64,000 bases of DNA from UBA7488 sp964414185. GTDB lineage: Bacteria > Pseudomonadota > Alphaproteobacteria > CAAHEQ01 > UBA3637. Below are positions 34,525-43,548 of the stretch, piece by piece. The stretch is taken from positions 39,944-103,943 of the forward strand of contig CAYPVK010000004.1 of NCBI GenBank assembly GCA_964414185.1, given 5' to 3'. The translations under genes and the position numbers were made by a program. The notes beneath the pieces were generated by a model, which saw nothing but the letters and a program-made list of their open reading frames with translations, ran no database searches and was not told the origin of the DNA. Positions within the stretch are counted from its first letter, which is position 1; each line of letters begins with the position of its first letter.

Positions 34525-34551
34525 AGCATATTTCCTCCATTTGGTTTTATC
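34525..34551 (-). pseudogene. Orphan start region of abiEi copy 1
   Basis: GGAGGAAATATG on the minus strand, with flanking sequence, matches the ribosome-binding site and start of the intact abiEi at 39843. Here the frame continues only about ten codons (MLCYFEQVIP, stop). Homology with copy 2 resumes upstream through the CTCAGCTTTTTCAC stretch. Confidence 0.65.
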
Positions 34552-34662
34552 AAACAAAACCTTTTGGAGGAAATCAAGAAGTTTTTAACAACATCTCAGC
34601 TTTTTCACAAAGTTGTCGCTCGGAAATATTTTATTATGGTTGTAAAAAGCAGAAGTCAGATA

Positions 34663-35577
34663 TTATTTATCTAACATTGCTACTCTTGTAAACTTTAAAT
34701 CGCTTAATGTGTCTGTGTCTACACCGTGTTTGATATGCATAATGTAAATTCGTTCGTTATCTACTATGCTTTTATCAAACAAATCATAATGTTTTTCTGG
34801 AATTTTTTCGACATCATCAAAATCCATAGAAGCTATTGCACCAGAAATATAATCAGGAACTCTCACCAACTCATCAAATACCTCTTTATCATAATCTTTA
34901 CCACCCCAAAAACCATATACTTTATGGTCTGAAACGCGTTTATTAAGTAGATTTGCATAATAAATACGTACAAATTCACTAACAATGCCATCTTGAAAAT
35001 CTGTCATTTTATCTCTATCTGATATCCACAATATATGCTTAGCATTTGTTTTAATAAGGAGAAATTCTATAATGGCTGACATAATATGCACAGCAATACT
35101 GATATTTGATAATGTTTTTAAATCAACCTCTTTACGATTAAGATAGTTTCTGAACCTTTTCATCTTATGTATAAATTCTTCTTTTTTCTTTTGAGGCCAA
35201 TTCTCCATCTTCTTAATTGCGTTATCTAAAAGTTGCTTATTGTCATTTAATTTAAAAACATCATTTTTACCCTCGATTATAAATGCCAATGAGAAAAAGT
35301 ACGGAGCTTCTTTAATATAGGAAACTGCTTTTTCTGAAAGATACTTAAAATCTTTAATATCTTTAGATAAATGTTGCTTTATCCCATTCTTTAATAAATA
35401 AGGATTAGTAAATGGATAAATCGTAAAAGTCATAACATCATTGGGTTTGTTTTTATCGTCGAGGCAATAATCACTGACAATATACCAAGAATTGACTTGT
35501 TTAAATTTGTTTTGAAATCTTTTCCATTTTTGCACAAAGTCAGGAAAATTACTGGATAAAATCGTTTTTCTATTCAT
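34663..35577 (-). CDS. Hypothetical 304-aa protein linked to AbiE, intact copy
   Basis: 304 residues, family not recognised. Visible features are SWYIVSDYCLDDKNKPNDVMTF (30-51), a Lys-rich central helix (KKKEEFIHKMKRFRNYL), ILWISDRDKM near 185 and MDFDDVEKIPEKHYDLFDKS near 255. Acidic residues after hydrophobic strands recall DUF3800/RNase H-like proteins, but the match is weak. It has no signal peptide. A broken paralogue at 39961-40789 occupies the same position upstream of the second abiE pair, so the gene travels with abiE. Confidence 0.75.
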   Translation of the reverse strand: MNRKTILSSNFPDFVQKWKRFQNKFKQVNSWYIVSDYCLDDKNKPNDVMTFTIYPFTNPYLLKNGIKQHLSKDIKDFKYLSEKAVSYIKEAPYFFSLAFIIEGKNDVFKLNDNKQLLDNAIKKMENWPQKKKEEFIHKMKRFRNYLNRKEVDLKTLSNISIAVHIMSAIIEFLLIKTNAKHILWISDRDKMTDFQDGIVSEFVRIYYANLLNKRVSDHKVYGFWGGKDYDKEVFDELVRVPDYISGAIASMDFDDVEKIPEKHYDLFDKSIVDNERIYIMHIKHGVDTDTLSDLKFTRVAMLDK

Positions 35578-35945
35578 CTATTTCTCTTGTTTCGTTTCTA
35601 AATACTCCAGAAACGTCTGACAGCCTTCATAAATATCCCAATAGGTCTCATCAAAATTACCGGTATACCACGGGTCTTTAATATTGCGCGGATTGTTCGT
35701 AAAATCAAGCAGACGATGGATTTTGCTTTCCGTATCCAGGCCTACGAGTGATTTAATGTCATCAATATTGCTATCGTCCATCGCTAAAATATAATCAAAG
35801 TGAGTATAATCTTGCGGACAAATGCGGCGAGAATAATGCTCTTCAAATGGCACATGCATAGATTTCAACATCTCGCGCGTACCATGATGAATACCGGCAT
35901 GGCAGATTTCATTATAGCTTTCCGTCGCGGCGGAATCTATTTTAG
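35578..35945 (-). pseudogene. Low-molecular-weight protein tyrosine phosphatase, N-terminus missing
   Basis: The frame reads DSAATESYNEICHAGIHHGTREML, followed by the conserved DYILAMDDSN acid loop and DPWY, all typical of the family. The first 40 or so residues with the catalytic C-x5-R loop are missing. An in-frame stop lies just upstream (about 35949), where a UvrD-helicase fragment begins on the other strand. It is non-functional as a phosphatase. A remaining ATG at 35871 could give a 97-residue product. Confidence 0.85.
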
Positions 35946-36682
35946 CTCAATCTAGAACGAAAAATCTCAATTTTATTTTAGAGACCTTGTCAAAAAATTC
36001 CATTTCTTATTTTAATGGACTTTTCAGCGAAGAAAGTCTCTCCTATAAAAAATTTCATCAAGACGTTTTAAATACATTTATCAGTTGTTATAAAAACAGT
36101 ATATCTAAATCAATAAACAAAAGTATTTTGACCAAAGTTAACAATTCAATACAATCATTATATGAGGGTAAAATTGATGATGAAATAAACTCATTAATGA
36201 AATTATTGAAGGTATTTTTTATACACATCACCACAGATAAATTGTTTTTAAGTAATGATGAAAAATATATGTTAATAGTAGATGTTTTATCTAATAATGC
36301 GCTCAAACAATCTATGGAATATTTAGACGAAAATATCATTGTTACAACTGTGCACAGTGCAAAAGGACTTGAATGGGATTATGTAATAATACCAGATATG
36401 GAAAGAAATAGCTTTCCCAATTACATGTCTTTATGTTCTTCTTGCAGCGAATTGTCAAATAATAGTACTTGTAAAGCATGTTGTCTGGACGACAAAACAA
36501 AATCACTTGATAAGTATATAGAAGTTTTAAGTTTATTTTATGTAGCTGTAACAAGAGCAAGAAAACAGGTGTTTTTTTCTGGAAGCTTAGAAAGTATAAA
36601 CAATGTCAAATATCCTCATACTAAATACAGTTGCCTACTTTCTTTGCCTGGAATAAAATTAACTACAGATGCTGAAATTTAA
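35939..36682 (+). pseudogene. UvrD-family helicase, C-terminal fragment
   Basis: The frame starts inside a typical ILAQSRTKNLNFI block and carries helicase motifs V (TTVHSAKGLEWDYVIIPDME) and VI (LFYVAVTRARKQVFFSG). An inserted Cys cluster (CSSCSEL, CKACC) may be a metal site. Walker A and the first RecA-like domain are missing because homology begins at the junction near 35940. A TTG at 35987 could start a 231-residue product, but it could not hydrolyse ATP. Confidence 0.85.
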
Positions 36683-36735
36683 AAATTATATTACATACAT
36701 CATTTTTTACCACGTTTCAAATTTTATACGAATCG

Positions 36736-37464
36736 TCATACCTTTTCCAGTTCACAAAACAATCCGCACTCTGGAAGTAATAGATCTTTGTGTCTTCCCG
36801 CTGTTGGGGCTAATTCATCCAAATAGAGCGGTTTGCCGTTAAATTTTAAGCAGGTGGATCTGCGAACACGCTCCATTTCGGCCGTTTTTTGGAAAACAAC
36901 AGGAAAATCTTTCCGAATTTTATTCCAATACCCAGCGCCACCTTTAAAACAGCCAATGCAATTATTGTTGTGATAACCCAATGTGTACATTTTCGGAACA
37001 TCAATTTTTTGTTTTTGCAAAATCCTCAAGCAGTCATTTTTGTTTAGCTTATTTTCTATAAGCGGAAACACAACATTTTTCGTATTTTGCTCGCGCCAAC
37101 GTTTTGCTCTGTTAATTTCTTTGGGCGTGTATTCAAAGCCAAACACGTGTGTAAAACTCGCATAAGCATTTTGAATTTTTTGTCGTACTTTCTTTTTTAA
37201 CTCATATGTGCATGGCGCACCGTAAGGCGTGTTAAATATTTGCTTGGAAGCCACATCCAATGGAGACGCATATTTTTCACTTCTGGCTGTTTGTATTTTT
37301 CGCCCGTACCATTTTTCACAATCTTTAATAAATCTTATGTTGTCGGGATGAGTGGCGCCTGTTTCAATATACCAGAGTTCCACATCATCGCCAAATTTTT
37401 CAATGGCCAATTTACAAGCCACAGCGGAAGTGACACCACAACTAAACCATCCTAAATATTTCAT
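36736..37464 (-). CDS. Phage-type PAPS-reductase-like (PP-loop) protein
   Basis: 242 residues. The PP-loop nucleotide-binding site is at the N-terminus (WFSCGVTSAVA), followed by YIETGATHPDN. The C-terminal NNCIGCFKGGAGYWNKIRKDFP is typical of phage-encoded phosphoadenosine phosphosulfate reductase-like proteins. Such genes are common near lysis or terminase genes of phages and may act in DNA or tRNA thiolation or sulfur metabolism; the activity is unproven. It ends an array of phage genes on the minus strand. Confidence 0.8.
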   Translation of the reverse strand: MKYLGWFSCGVTSAVACKLAIEKFGDDVELWYIETGATHPDNIRFIKDCEKWYGRKIQTARSEKYASPLDVASKQIFNTPYGAPCTYELKKKVRQKIQNAYASFTHVFGFEYTPKEINRAKRWREQNTKNVVFPLIENKLNKNDCLRILQKQKIDVPKMYTLGYHNNNCIGCFKGGAGYWNKIRKDFPVVFQKTAEMERVRRSTCLKFNGKPLYLDELAPTAGRHKDLLLPECGLFCELEKV

Positions 37465-37515
37465 CTTATCAACCTCAAAAATCTCCCCTGTGCCAATTCG
37501 ACACAGGGGATTGCT

Positions 37516-37695
37516 TTATTTGCCTGTTTTTTCACTTCTTACAATCTCCACAATACCGAACGCGGAAACCGCCAGCGCAACGATATGCTCCACGAGTTCG
37601 GGACTAATTGCCACGCCAAGGCCGGATAACAGACCGATTAAACCGCGCCACGTGGATGGTTGGTTGAGTTTTAAGAGTTTAATAAGTTTTAGCAT
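37516..37695 (-). CDS. Small phage membrane protein, holin-like
   Basis: 59 residues from the ATG at 37695, chosen because AAAGGA lies 6 nt upstream. TWRGLIGLLSGLGVAISPELVEHIVALAVSAFGIVEIVRSEK gives two hydrophobic segments, the usual layout of a family of small phage holin-like proteins. It is directly downstream of the endolysin-like gene. Confidence 0.65.
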   Translation of the reverse strand: MLKLIKLLKLNQPSTWRGLIGLLSGLGVAISPELVEHIVALAVSAFGIVEIVRSEKTGK

Positions 37696-37733
37696 TTTCA
37701 TTCCTTTCATAAAAAAAGCCCTGATCGGGCGGA

Positions 37734-38141
37734 TCAATAAATCGAGTTTATTCCTTGCTGAATTGTTTCGTCAGAATAAGGCTGAATGCCGTTTTCCATT
37801 CGTATGACTGCCTTGATAAACACCGTCAACACGCCGCGTTCCTCAATATCTATTATTGTGTCCGGAAAAACGCCGAGTTGTTTGGCAACCGATTGAATGT
37901 AGGCTGTTGTCTGATTTTCATTCGGTGGAGCGTACCGGCTGATAATCTGCCGCACCGTGCGCAAATTATGTATTTTCTTATAATTTATCAGCACCTTCGC
38001 CAGCGCTCTGATGCCGTAAACCGGCGATGTGAACACGCAAAAGGCGGGATCGATTTTCCCGCCTTCCGGATTTAAGCCTAGCCAATTTTGCCCGTGGCGT
38101 ATGTTGCCGGGGTTGTTATTTCTTATTCCTCTTGGTGTCAT
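37734..38141 (-). CDS. Phage virion/endolysin-type protein (RGIRNNNPGNIR family)
   Basis: 135 residues. The N-terminal RGIRNNNPGNIRHGQNWLGL is the hallmark of a phage structural/lysozyme-like family, followed by VYGIRALAKVLINY and ISRYAPPNENQTTAYI. Complete by length. With its holin-like neighbour it is a remnant lysis module of a phage other than the 5-15 kb cluster. Confidence 0.82.
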   Translation of the reverse strand: MTPRGIRNNNPGNIRHGQNWLGLNPEGGKIDPAFCVFTSPVYGIRALAKVLINYKKIHNLRTVRQIISRYAPPNENQTTAYIQSVAKQLGVFPDTIIDIEERGVLTVFIKAVIRMENGIQPYSDETIQQGINSIY

Positions 38142-38316
38142 TGTGTATACTCCAAATCATTTCTCTCAGCTCGTCAATTTTGAGTTCAAGCCGATTGATA
38201 TTTACCTGCGTGGCATATTCTTTAGCGACCTGAACCTTAAAATCGTTAAGTTCCTTGTGCAAAAGGATAAATATGAAGAAAAATATACAGAATAACGCAT
38301 TGATTTTGCATAATAT
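38116..38316 (-). pseudogene. Coiled-coil phage accessory protein, probably 5'-truncated
   Basis: The minus-strand frame overlaps the endolysin-like start by 26 bp and reads LLHKELNDFKVQVAKEY, then NRLELKIDELREMIWS and DTKRNKK. A hydrophobic stretch (LFCIFFFIFILL) precedes it. There is no ATG in frame before a stop near 38317, although a TTG at 38262 is possible. This resembles small TM-plus-coiled-coil proteins found next to endolysins in alphaproteobacterial prophages. Confidence 0.5.
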
Positions 38317-38374
38317 TTAAAAATATCAAAGAGTTAGTGGAAATGCACAAATCAGATCTCTAAAATGTTTATTT

Positions 38375-39256
38375 TTAAGAAAAGGTCTCTGTCTCTTCAA
38401 CAATTTGCAGATTTTTAGTAATATCAATAAAGAAATCTTTGCTCCATAAATCCATTTTAGCAGGATTGGTTATGAAAGGCAAAACATCTTGTTTGGCTTG
38501 TTCAAAGTCTATTGACTCAAACCGCCTATTAAGCATCTCTAACAACGTCTCTCTTGTAAATGGATCATCTTTAGATAATACTCCTGAATCTTCAAGCCGC
38601 ACACGCAAATGTGGAAGATTAACTTCTGCCTGCTTTGCTAGATAAAAAATATAGTCATAAAGATCCCGTCCCTTAACACGGCTTTTCCAAGCGCGGCAAA
38701 TAACTGCATGGAGTTTGCCAGCAAACAAAGACGGCATATCATAGAGTTTAACCTGATAAGGTGTTGGCAACAATCGATATTTATTTTCAAATTGTGCAAA
38801 AGCCGGCGGATTCGTGTCAACTTCAAACTTTATTTTTATCACTTCATCAGGATTGATACCAATAGTATTAACATCGTAAATACTTAAGATATGCTCTTTG
38901 GTATTTCCTTTCAAAAAAGCTGATTTTATAGCAGAGGCTGCCGTCTTTTGTTTTTCTTCAATGGAAAATCGTAAACCTAATGAAGCCATCTCGCTCTCCA
39001 ATCCGGAAAAATAGCGATTTAGCTGAAAATCTACATTTGGTGCAACCAACGAAAAATCCAAATCTTCGGAAAAACGGTCAAGTCCGTAAAAAATTCGGAG
39101 AGCTGTACCGCCATAAAAAGCTGCGTGCTTAAAAAATCCGGCCCGGGACAGGCCACACAAGGCTACTTCTTGCACAACTTCTTTCAGTGCATTTTTCTTT
39201 TCTTCTGTTGTATCGGTTTTATAATGTCCTAACATCTGCTCCAAAACGGTCTGCAT
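38375..39256 (-). CDS. abiEii: AbiEii-type nucleotidyltransferase toxin, copy 2
   Basis: 293 residues, closely similar to the copy at 31652 over nearly its whole length. The core motifs FYGGTALRIFYGLDRFSEDLDFSL are unchanged. Main differences are in the C-terminal quarter and the last dozen residues. It overlaps the stop of its intact antitoxin gene, the normal AbiE arrangement. Type IV toxin that can add nucleotides to tRNA or other targets in characterised relatives. Confidence 0.92.
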   Translation of the reverse strand: MQTVLEQMLGHYKTDTTEEKKNALKEVVQEVALCGLSRAGFFKHAAFYGGTALRIFYGLDRFSEDLDFSLVAPNVDFQLNRYFSGLESEMASLGLRFSIEEKQKTAASAIKSAFLKGNTKEHILSIYDVNTIGINPDEVIKIKFEVDTNPPAFAQFENKYRLLPTPYQVKLYDMPSLFAGKLHAVICRAWKSRVKGRDLYDYIFYLAKQAEVNLPHLRVRLEDSGVLSKDDPFTRETLLEMLNRRFESIDFEQAKQDVLPFITNPAKMDLWSKDFFIDITKNLQIVEETETFS

Positions 39257-39843
39257 TACTTATTCCTCCGGATTAACTTACGTAAAAGATTGAGATTACT
39301 TGCATGATATAATGGTACCAACTCATTTAAGCTATTCATATTAAGTTTCCAAAATTCCTGCTCGTCAATTCGCAAATCATCAAATAAAAGAGCATGCAGT
39401 TCGCTTAAATTTTTAGCCGGTGGCAATGTATAGAGCTTATCACACAATGCCTTTTCCGGTGTGGCGATTTGATAAGAATAACCATTTTCCTCGTGTAGCA
39501 AAATTCCTAACGGATAAACCGCAGAGGGAATATCTCGATACGTGAAAACTCCAAAATGGTTTTGATACTGCTTAGACTTCCTCTTTTGAAACGTTGCAGA
39601 GGTATAAGTTCGATAAACGGCTTCAGGTATAAGTGAATACAACGCCAAAGCATAATCAAAAGATAAATAAGACGGCCCGAAAATCCTACCTGCCAGATAT
39701 TTACCGGAAACATCAGCATCAGTTTCATAAAGTCCGCGTATCACCTGTATCAATTTTCCGGACTGAAGTTCCCGGCGGATTTTTCCTTTAATGTCGGTAT
39801 AATCACGAAACTTCAATACTAAATCATCAAAAGAATATATCAT
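39256..39843 (-). CDS. abiEi: AbiEi-type antitoxin, intact
   Basis: 195 residues from the ATG at 39843, preceded by GGAGGAAAT; an upstream frame to 39891 lacks a site. The N-terminal winged-helix segment (DDLVLKFRDYTDIKGKIRRELQSGKLIQVIRGLYETD) fits the DNA-binding part of AbiEi. The C-terminal part is the one preserved as a fragment in copy 1. It represses its own promoter and counteracts AbiEii in known systems. Confidence 0.88.
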   Translation of the reverse strand: MIYSFDDLVLKFRDYTDIKGKIRRELQSGKLIQVIRGLYETDADVSGKYLAGRIFGPSYLSFDYALALYSLIPEAVYRTYTSATFQKRKSKQYQNHFGVFTYRDIPSAVYPLGILLHEENGYSYQIATPEKALCDKLYTLPPAKNLSELHALLFDDLRIDEQEFWKLNMNSLNELVPLYHASNLNLLRKLIRRNK

Positions 39844-39960
39844 ATTTCCTCCAATTAGTTTTATAATATAAAACTTTCTGGAGAAAATCAAGTATTTTAT
39901 ATCAATATCTCAGCTTTTTCACAAAGCACTCAGAAATATGCTATTATGGTTACAAAAAGC

Positions 39961-40789
39961 AGAAGTCAGATATTATTTGTCTAACATTGCCACTCTTGTA
40001 AACTTTAAATCGCTTAATGTATCCTCGTTTTGTCCATGTTTTATATGCATAATATAAATCCTTTTGTTATCAACGATACTTTTATCAAATAATTCGTAAT
40101 GTTTTTCAGGGACACTGTCCACATTTTCGAAATCCATAGAAGCTATAGCTTCTATTTAATAAATTAGCATACCCCAAACGAATAAATTCATGTACAATAC
40201 CATCTTGAAAATTAATTATCTCATCTCGATCAGAAATCCAGTAAATATGCTTTGCATTAGCTTTTATTAAAAGAAATTCTATAATTACCGACATTATGTG
40301 CACTGTAACACCTATATTTGACAATGTTTTTGAAGCTATTTCTTTTCGATTAAGATATTCCCTAAATCTTTTCATTTTATGTATAAATTCTTCTTTTTTC
40401 TTCAGGGGCCAATTTTCCATACCTTTAATAGTTTTATTAATAAGTTGCTTATTTTGTTCTAGGTTAAAAATGTTATTTTTATCTTCTATTACAAAAGCTA
40501 CGGAAAATGAATAAGGCGATTCCCTTATATAATTAACTGCTTTTTCTGAAAGATTTGTAAAATCCTTAATATCCTTAGGTAAATTATACTTTATTCCTTC
40601 TTTTAACACGTAAGGATGAAAGAAAGGAAAAATTGTAAAAGTCATAACATCATTTGGCTTATTTTTATCATCAAGACAGTAATCACTAATAATATACCAA
40701 GAATCATTTCTTTTAAAATTACTCTGAAATTTTTTCCATTTTTCAACAAAGTCAGGAAAATGCGCTGATAAAATTGTTTTTTTGTTCAT
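39961..40789 (-). pseudogene. Broken second copy of the 304-aa AbiE-linked protein
   Basis: Codons from 40789 to about 40150 match the intact protein at 34663 (for example SWYIISDYCLDDKNKPNDVMTF). A deletion of roughly 110-120 bp around 40140-40160 then changes frame. The remaining C-terminal part (39961-40150) is still recognisable in another frame (Y-E-L-F-D-K-S, IMHIKHG). The product would be a 227-residue truncated protein. Confidence 0.85.
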
Positions 40790-40818
40790 ATTATTACTCT
40801 ATTTTTAATCATAAACAT

Positions 40819-41271
40819 TTACAGTTCTGTTGTTTCATCATCTTGCTCATTATCAAATTCAACACCCCAATCAGGATCGTGGGGACTTTCAGGAAAATTT
40901 TTGCCGCACTTATTGCAATGGTATTCTGGAGAATCAGGATAGTAGCAACATCCGCCCAAATAAATTTCACCATTCCGTAGAGCTTCTTCAAGCTCATCAT
41001 CAAACGCTGGTTCTCCATACATAATTTCAGCTATACTCGTACTCTGACAATAAGGACAAACAATTTTGCTATTTTTACTTTCGTTCTTTGTTTTATCTTT
41101 GCGTTCTATATTGACAATATTATCTTTTATCATTGCCTGATAAAAACTGGTTTCAATCCCATCGTAACGAATAGCCAAACCGCCTAAAGGTTTCCATCCC
41201 TTGGCCAGCATTTTGTTTATTTTTTCCGCCAGCACTACAGGATCGAAGCTGTCTATAATCTCATAACGCAT
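40819..41271 (-). CDS. DUF1737-domain protein with zinc ribbon
   Basis: 150 residues. The N-terminal MRYEIIDSFDPVVLAEKINKMLAKGWKPLGG is the DUF1737 motif. A zinc-ribbon-like arrangement follows, with CPYCQS near residue 72 and CNKCGK near 118. The C-terminus is acidic. DUF1737 proteins are common on plasmids and phages, with unknown role. It lies next to the serine recombinase genes on the same strand. Confidence 0.75.
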   Translation of the reverse strand: MRYEIIDSFDPVVLAEKINKMLAKGWKPLGGLAIRYDGIETSFYQAMIKDNIVNIERKDKTKNESKNSKIVCPYCQSTSIAEIMYGEPAFDDELEEALRNGEIYLGGCCYYPDSPEYHCNKCGKNFPESPHDPDWGVEFDNEQDDETTEL

Positions 41272-41316
41272 AATAAATCTCCCACGAATAAAAACTTCCG
41301 AATTTTACTAAGCATA

Positions 41317-42810
41317 TCAACCATAATATAAAAATGGAAATAAAAAATCAGCATTTTTAATTTTATCTTGCCAAACAAATGCTTTTATCAACGCCAAATA
41401 AAGGGGATTATTCTCATCCGGTTTGTATTTTTCCGGAGCGAAAATTTTAAGAGAACCACGTTTTCTCCTTAGACAGACACGGTGCATTACTTCGTTTTCC
41501 TCGCCGTCAATGTTATTCGGAAACAGCTGTTCCTTGAATTCGCCGTCCATTAACTCAATCGCCAAATCGGTGTACATGATTTTGATGCGATCAACATCAA
41601 CACGAACTTTTTTAATCAACAGCATTAAAAGCTGTCTTTGCGTGATGGCCGACAAATGATGCATAAAATCATCGCCATCTTTCATCTTGTCGATGATTTG
41701 CACGTCTTTTACATCCGGTCTGGCAATTTTAGCCTGCTCAATCAGTCCGGAAAGAATTTTGGGAGATTTAATAATTTGCGCCATCTGCCGCAATACAAAA
41801 TTATCCATCTCTCCGGCAGGAACGCTTCCGACGTGGCAATTGTTAAAACCTTCTTTGACCGCTCTCGCCGAAGTGTAGTATTCGTAAACTTTGTTCTTTT
41901 TATTTGATTTTGTGGAAACCATTGCCGACTGACAACAATCGCAGTAAATAAAACCTTTTAAAAGGGCGTGTTCCACAAAACGGGAGGGGGAGAGTCGTCC
42001 GGCTCGATTTTGTTTTTTTATTTGTTGAACCTTGTCAAAAAGTTCTTGCGACACAATCGCCTCGTGCTGTCCATCGTAAACTTTATCCTTATGCGGAACT
42101 TTGCCCACGTAAAGCACATTTCTCAACATCTTGCTCACACGCGCGTGGGTAAATTTTCCGTTTCCCTTTCCCATGGTGGTGTATCCGTTGTTGTTAAGCC
42201 ATTCCGCCACCATTGTTTCAGAGCGAAAAAGAAGATATTTTTCAAAAGCCAATCGCACAATCGCCGCTTCATCGGGAATAATCGTTAGTTTTTTATTAAT
42301 GGAGGTGTAACCGATGGGCAGGTTACCACCCATCCACATACCTTTTTTCTTGGAAGCATCCACTTTGTCCCGAATGCGCTCGGTGATAACTTCACGTTCA
42401 AATTGGGCGAAAGACAGCAAAACGTTTAACGTGAGTCGTCCCATGGAATCATAAGTGTTGAAATTCTGCGTGACTGAAACAAAAGAGCATTGATTACGGT
42501 CAAAAACCTCAACAAGTTTTGAAAAATCAATCAGCGAGCGGGTAAGCCTGTCTATTTTGTAAACGACAATCATATCAACCATGCCAGCCTCAACGTCTTT
42601 TAAAAGTTGCTGAAGCGCCGGACGTTTCAAGGTGCCGCCGGAAAATCCTCCGTCATCGTAATGAGTGGGAATTATCTCCCAGCCTTGATAGGCTTGGCTC
42701 TTAATATAATTTTCACCTGATTCACGTTGTGCTTCCAGCGTGTTAAACTCTTTATCCAAACCATCTTCGGTTGATTTACGAGTGTAAATGGCGCATCGCA
42801 TCGTTTTCAT
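41317..42810 (-). CDS. Large serine recombinase
   Basis: 497 residues. The resolvase domain has the catalytic S13 in IYTRKSTEDG and the arginine-rich VVYKIDRLTRSL block near 85. The Recombinase domain and the zinc-ribbon (YCDCCQSAM, near 298) follow, then a coiled-coil/C-terminal region. Such enzymes integrate and excise prophages and islands without a tRNA-type crossover. It is probably the integrase of the phage remnants at 36.7-38.3 kb. It overlaps the DUF2924 gene by 4 bp. Confidence 0.92.
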   Translation of the reverse strand: MKTMRCAIYTRKSTEDGLDKEFNTLEAQRESGENYIKSQAYQGWEIIPTHYDDGGFSGGTLKRPALQQLLKDVEAGMVDMIVVYKIDRLTRSLIDFSKLVEVFDRNQCSFVSVTQNFNTYDSMGRLTLNVLLSFAQFEREVITERIRDKVDASKKKGMWMGGNLPIGYTSINKKLTIIPDEAAIVRLAFEKYLLFRSETMVAEWLNNNGYTTMGKGNGKFTHARVSKMLRNVLYVGKVPHKDKVYDGQHEAIVSQELFDKVQQIKKQNRAGRLSPSRFVEHALLKGFIYCDCCQSAMVSTKSNKKNKVYEYYTSARAVKEGFNNCHVGSVPAGEMDNFVLRQMAQIIKSPKILSGLIEQAKIARPDVKDVQIIDKMKDGDDFMHHLSAITQRQLLMLLIKKVRVDVDRIKIMYTDLAIELMDGEFKEQLFPNNIDGEENEVMHRVCLRRKRGSLKIFAPEKYKPDENNPLYLALIKAFVWQDKIKNADFLFPFLYYG

Positions 42811-43220
42811 TTACTTTCTCCCAAGCCAAAGAAGAAGCGGCCTGAAATTCGCTTTCCCGTTATTTTTTGCGCCACTGCCGACAGACTTTTATAATAAATT
42901 CCTTCAAATTGGAAACCTGCGGTTGACACAATCACGTTGTATTCACGCCCTCTATACGTCTTCACCAAACGTGTCCCGACCGGAGGCAAAAAGCCCGTGT
43001 CATCCGTTTCCGAGCGTTTTAGAACCGTTTTGCCCAACAATAAATCTTTAACATGCGCTGGCACGCCACCATACGCCAATTCCTGCATCCGATAGGCGAG
43101 CCTTGGAATGTAAAACCGTTTGGTTTTCCAAATCGGTTCGCTGTCAAAATATTGTCTCCACATTTCTTTCAGCTCGCCAACACTCATATCGTTCAGCCGT
43201 AAAACATCGCTTTCAATCAT
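42807..43220 (-). CDS. DUF2924 family protein
   Basis: 137 residues from the ATG at 43220, which has AAAGGAG upstream. It shows LNDMSVGELKEMWRQYF, PIWKTKRFYIPRLAYRMQELAYGG, then GTRLVKTYRGREYNV and a C-terminal ISGRFFFGL, the standard DUF2924 pattern. The family is nearly always encoded immediately upstream of a serine recombinase in alphaproteobacterial prophages and is presumed to assist recombination or bind DNA. Confidence 0.88.
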   Translation of the reverse strand: MIESDVLRLNDMSVGELKEMWRQYFDSEPIWKTKRFYIPRLAYRMQELAYGGVPAHVKDLLLGKTVLKRSETDDTGFLPPVGTRLVKTYRGREYNVIVSTAGFQFEGIYYKSLSAVAQKITGKRISGRFFFGLGESK

Positions 43221-43548
43221 TTTCAACTCCTTTTTCAACAATATGAATGCTCTGTTCTTGAACAATATCAACTCCTATTTTGCGTTGTTGCGCAATAGTT
43301 CTGCCGTTCAGAGAAATTGCGGATTTTGCGCCCCTTGTATCAGGTAATACAGGGGAAGCAAAATTCCTGTTTATATGGACGGCAGAACATTGTCCCGTAG
43401 GGGAGTGCGACCGCAATGATGTAAAATAGGTGTTGGTATTGTTCCCTTTATCCACTCCTTTCTGCGGTAAGTCGGAACTATTTTGCCCATCAATCAAAGC
43501 TAAAAGTTCCGGTAGTAAAATTTTGATAAATTTTTGAATGTCTGTCAT
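43213..43548 (-). CDS. Small protein upstream of the recombinase module
   Basis: 111 residues from the ATG at 43548, preceded by CGGAGG. N-terminal helix (DIQKFIKILLPELLALID), then a low-complexity polar middle and a KSAISLNGRTIAQQRKIG block. It overlaps the DUF2924 start by 8 bp. Family not recognised, but similar small genes head recombinase/DUF2924 operons. It could be a regulator of the excision module. Confidence 0.6.
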   Translation of the reverse strand: MTDIQKFIKILLPELLALIDGQNSSDLPQKGVDKGNNTNTYFTSLRSHSPTGQCSAVHINRNFASPVLPDTRGAKSAISLNGRTIAQQRKIGVDIVQEQSIHIVEKGVEND

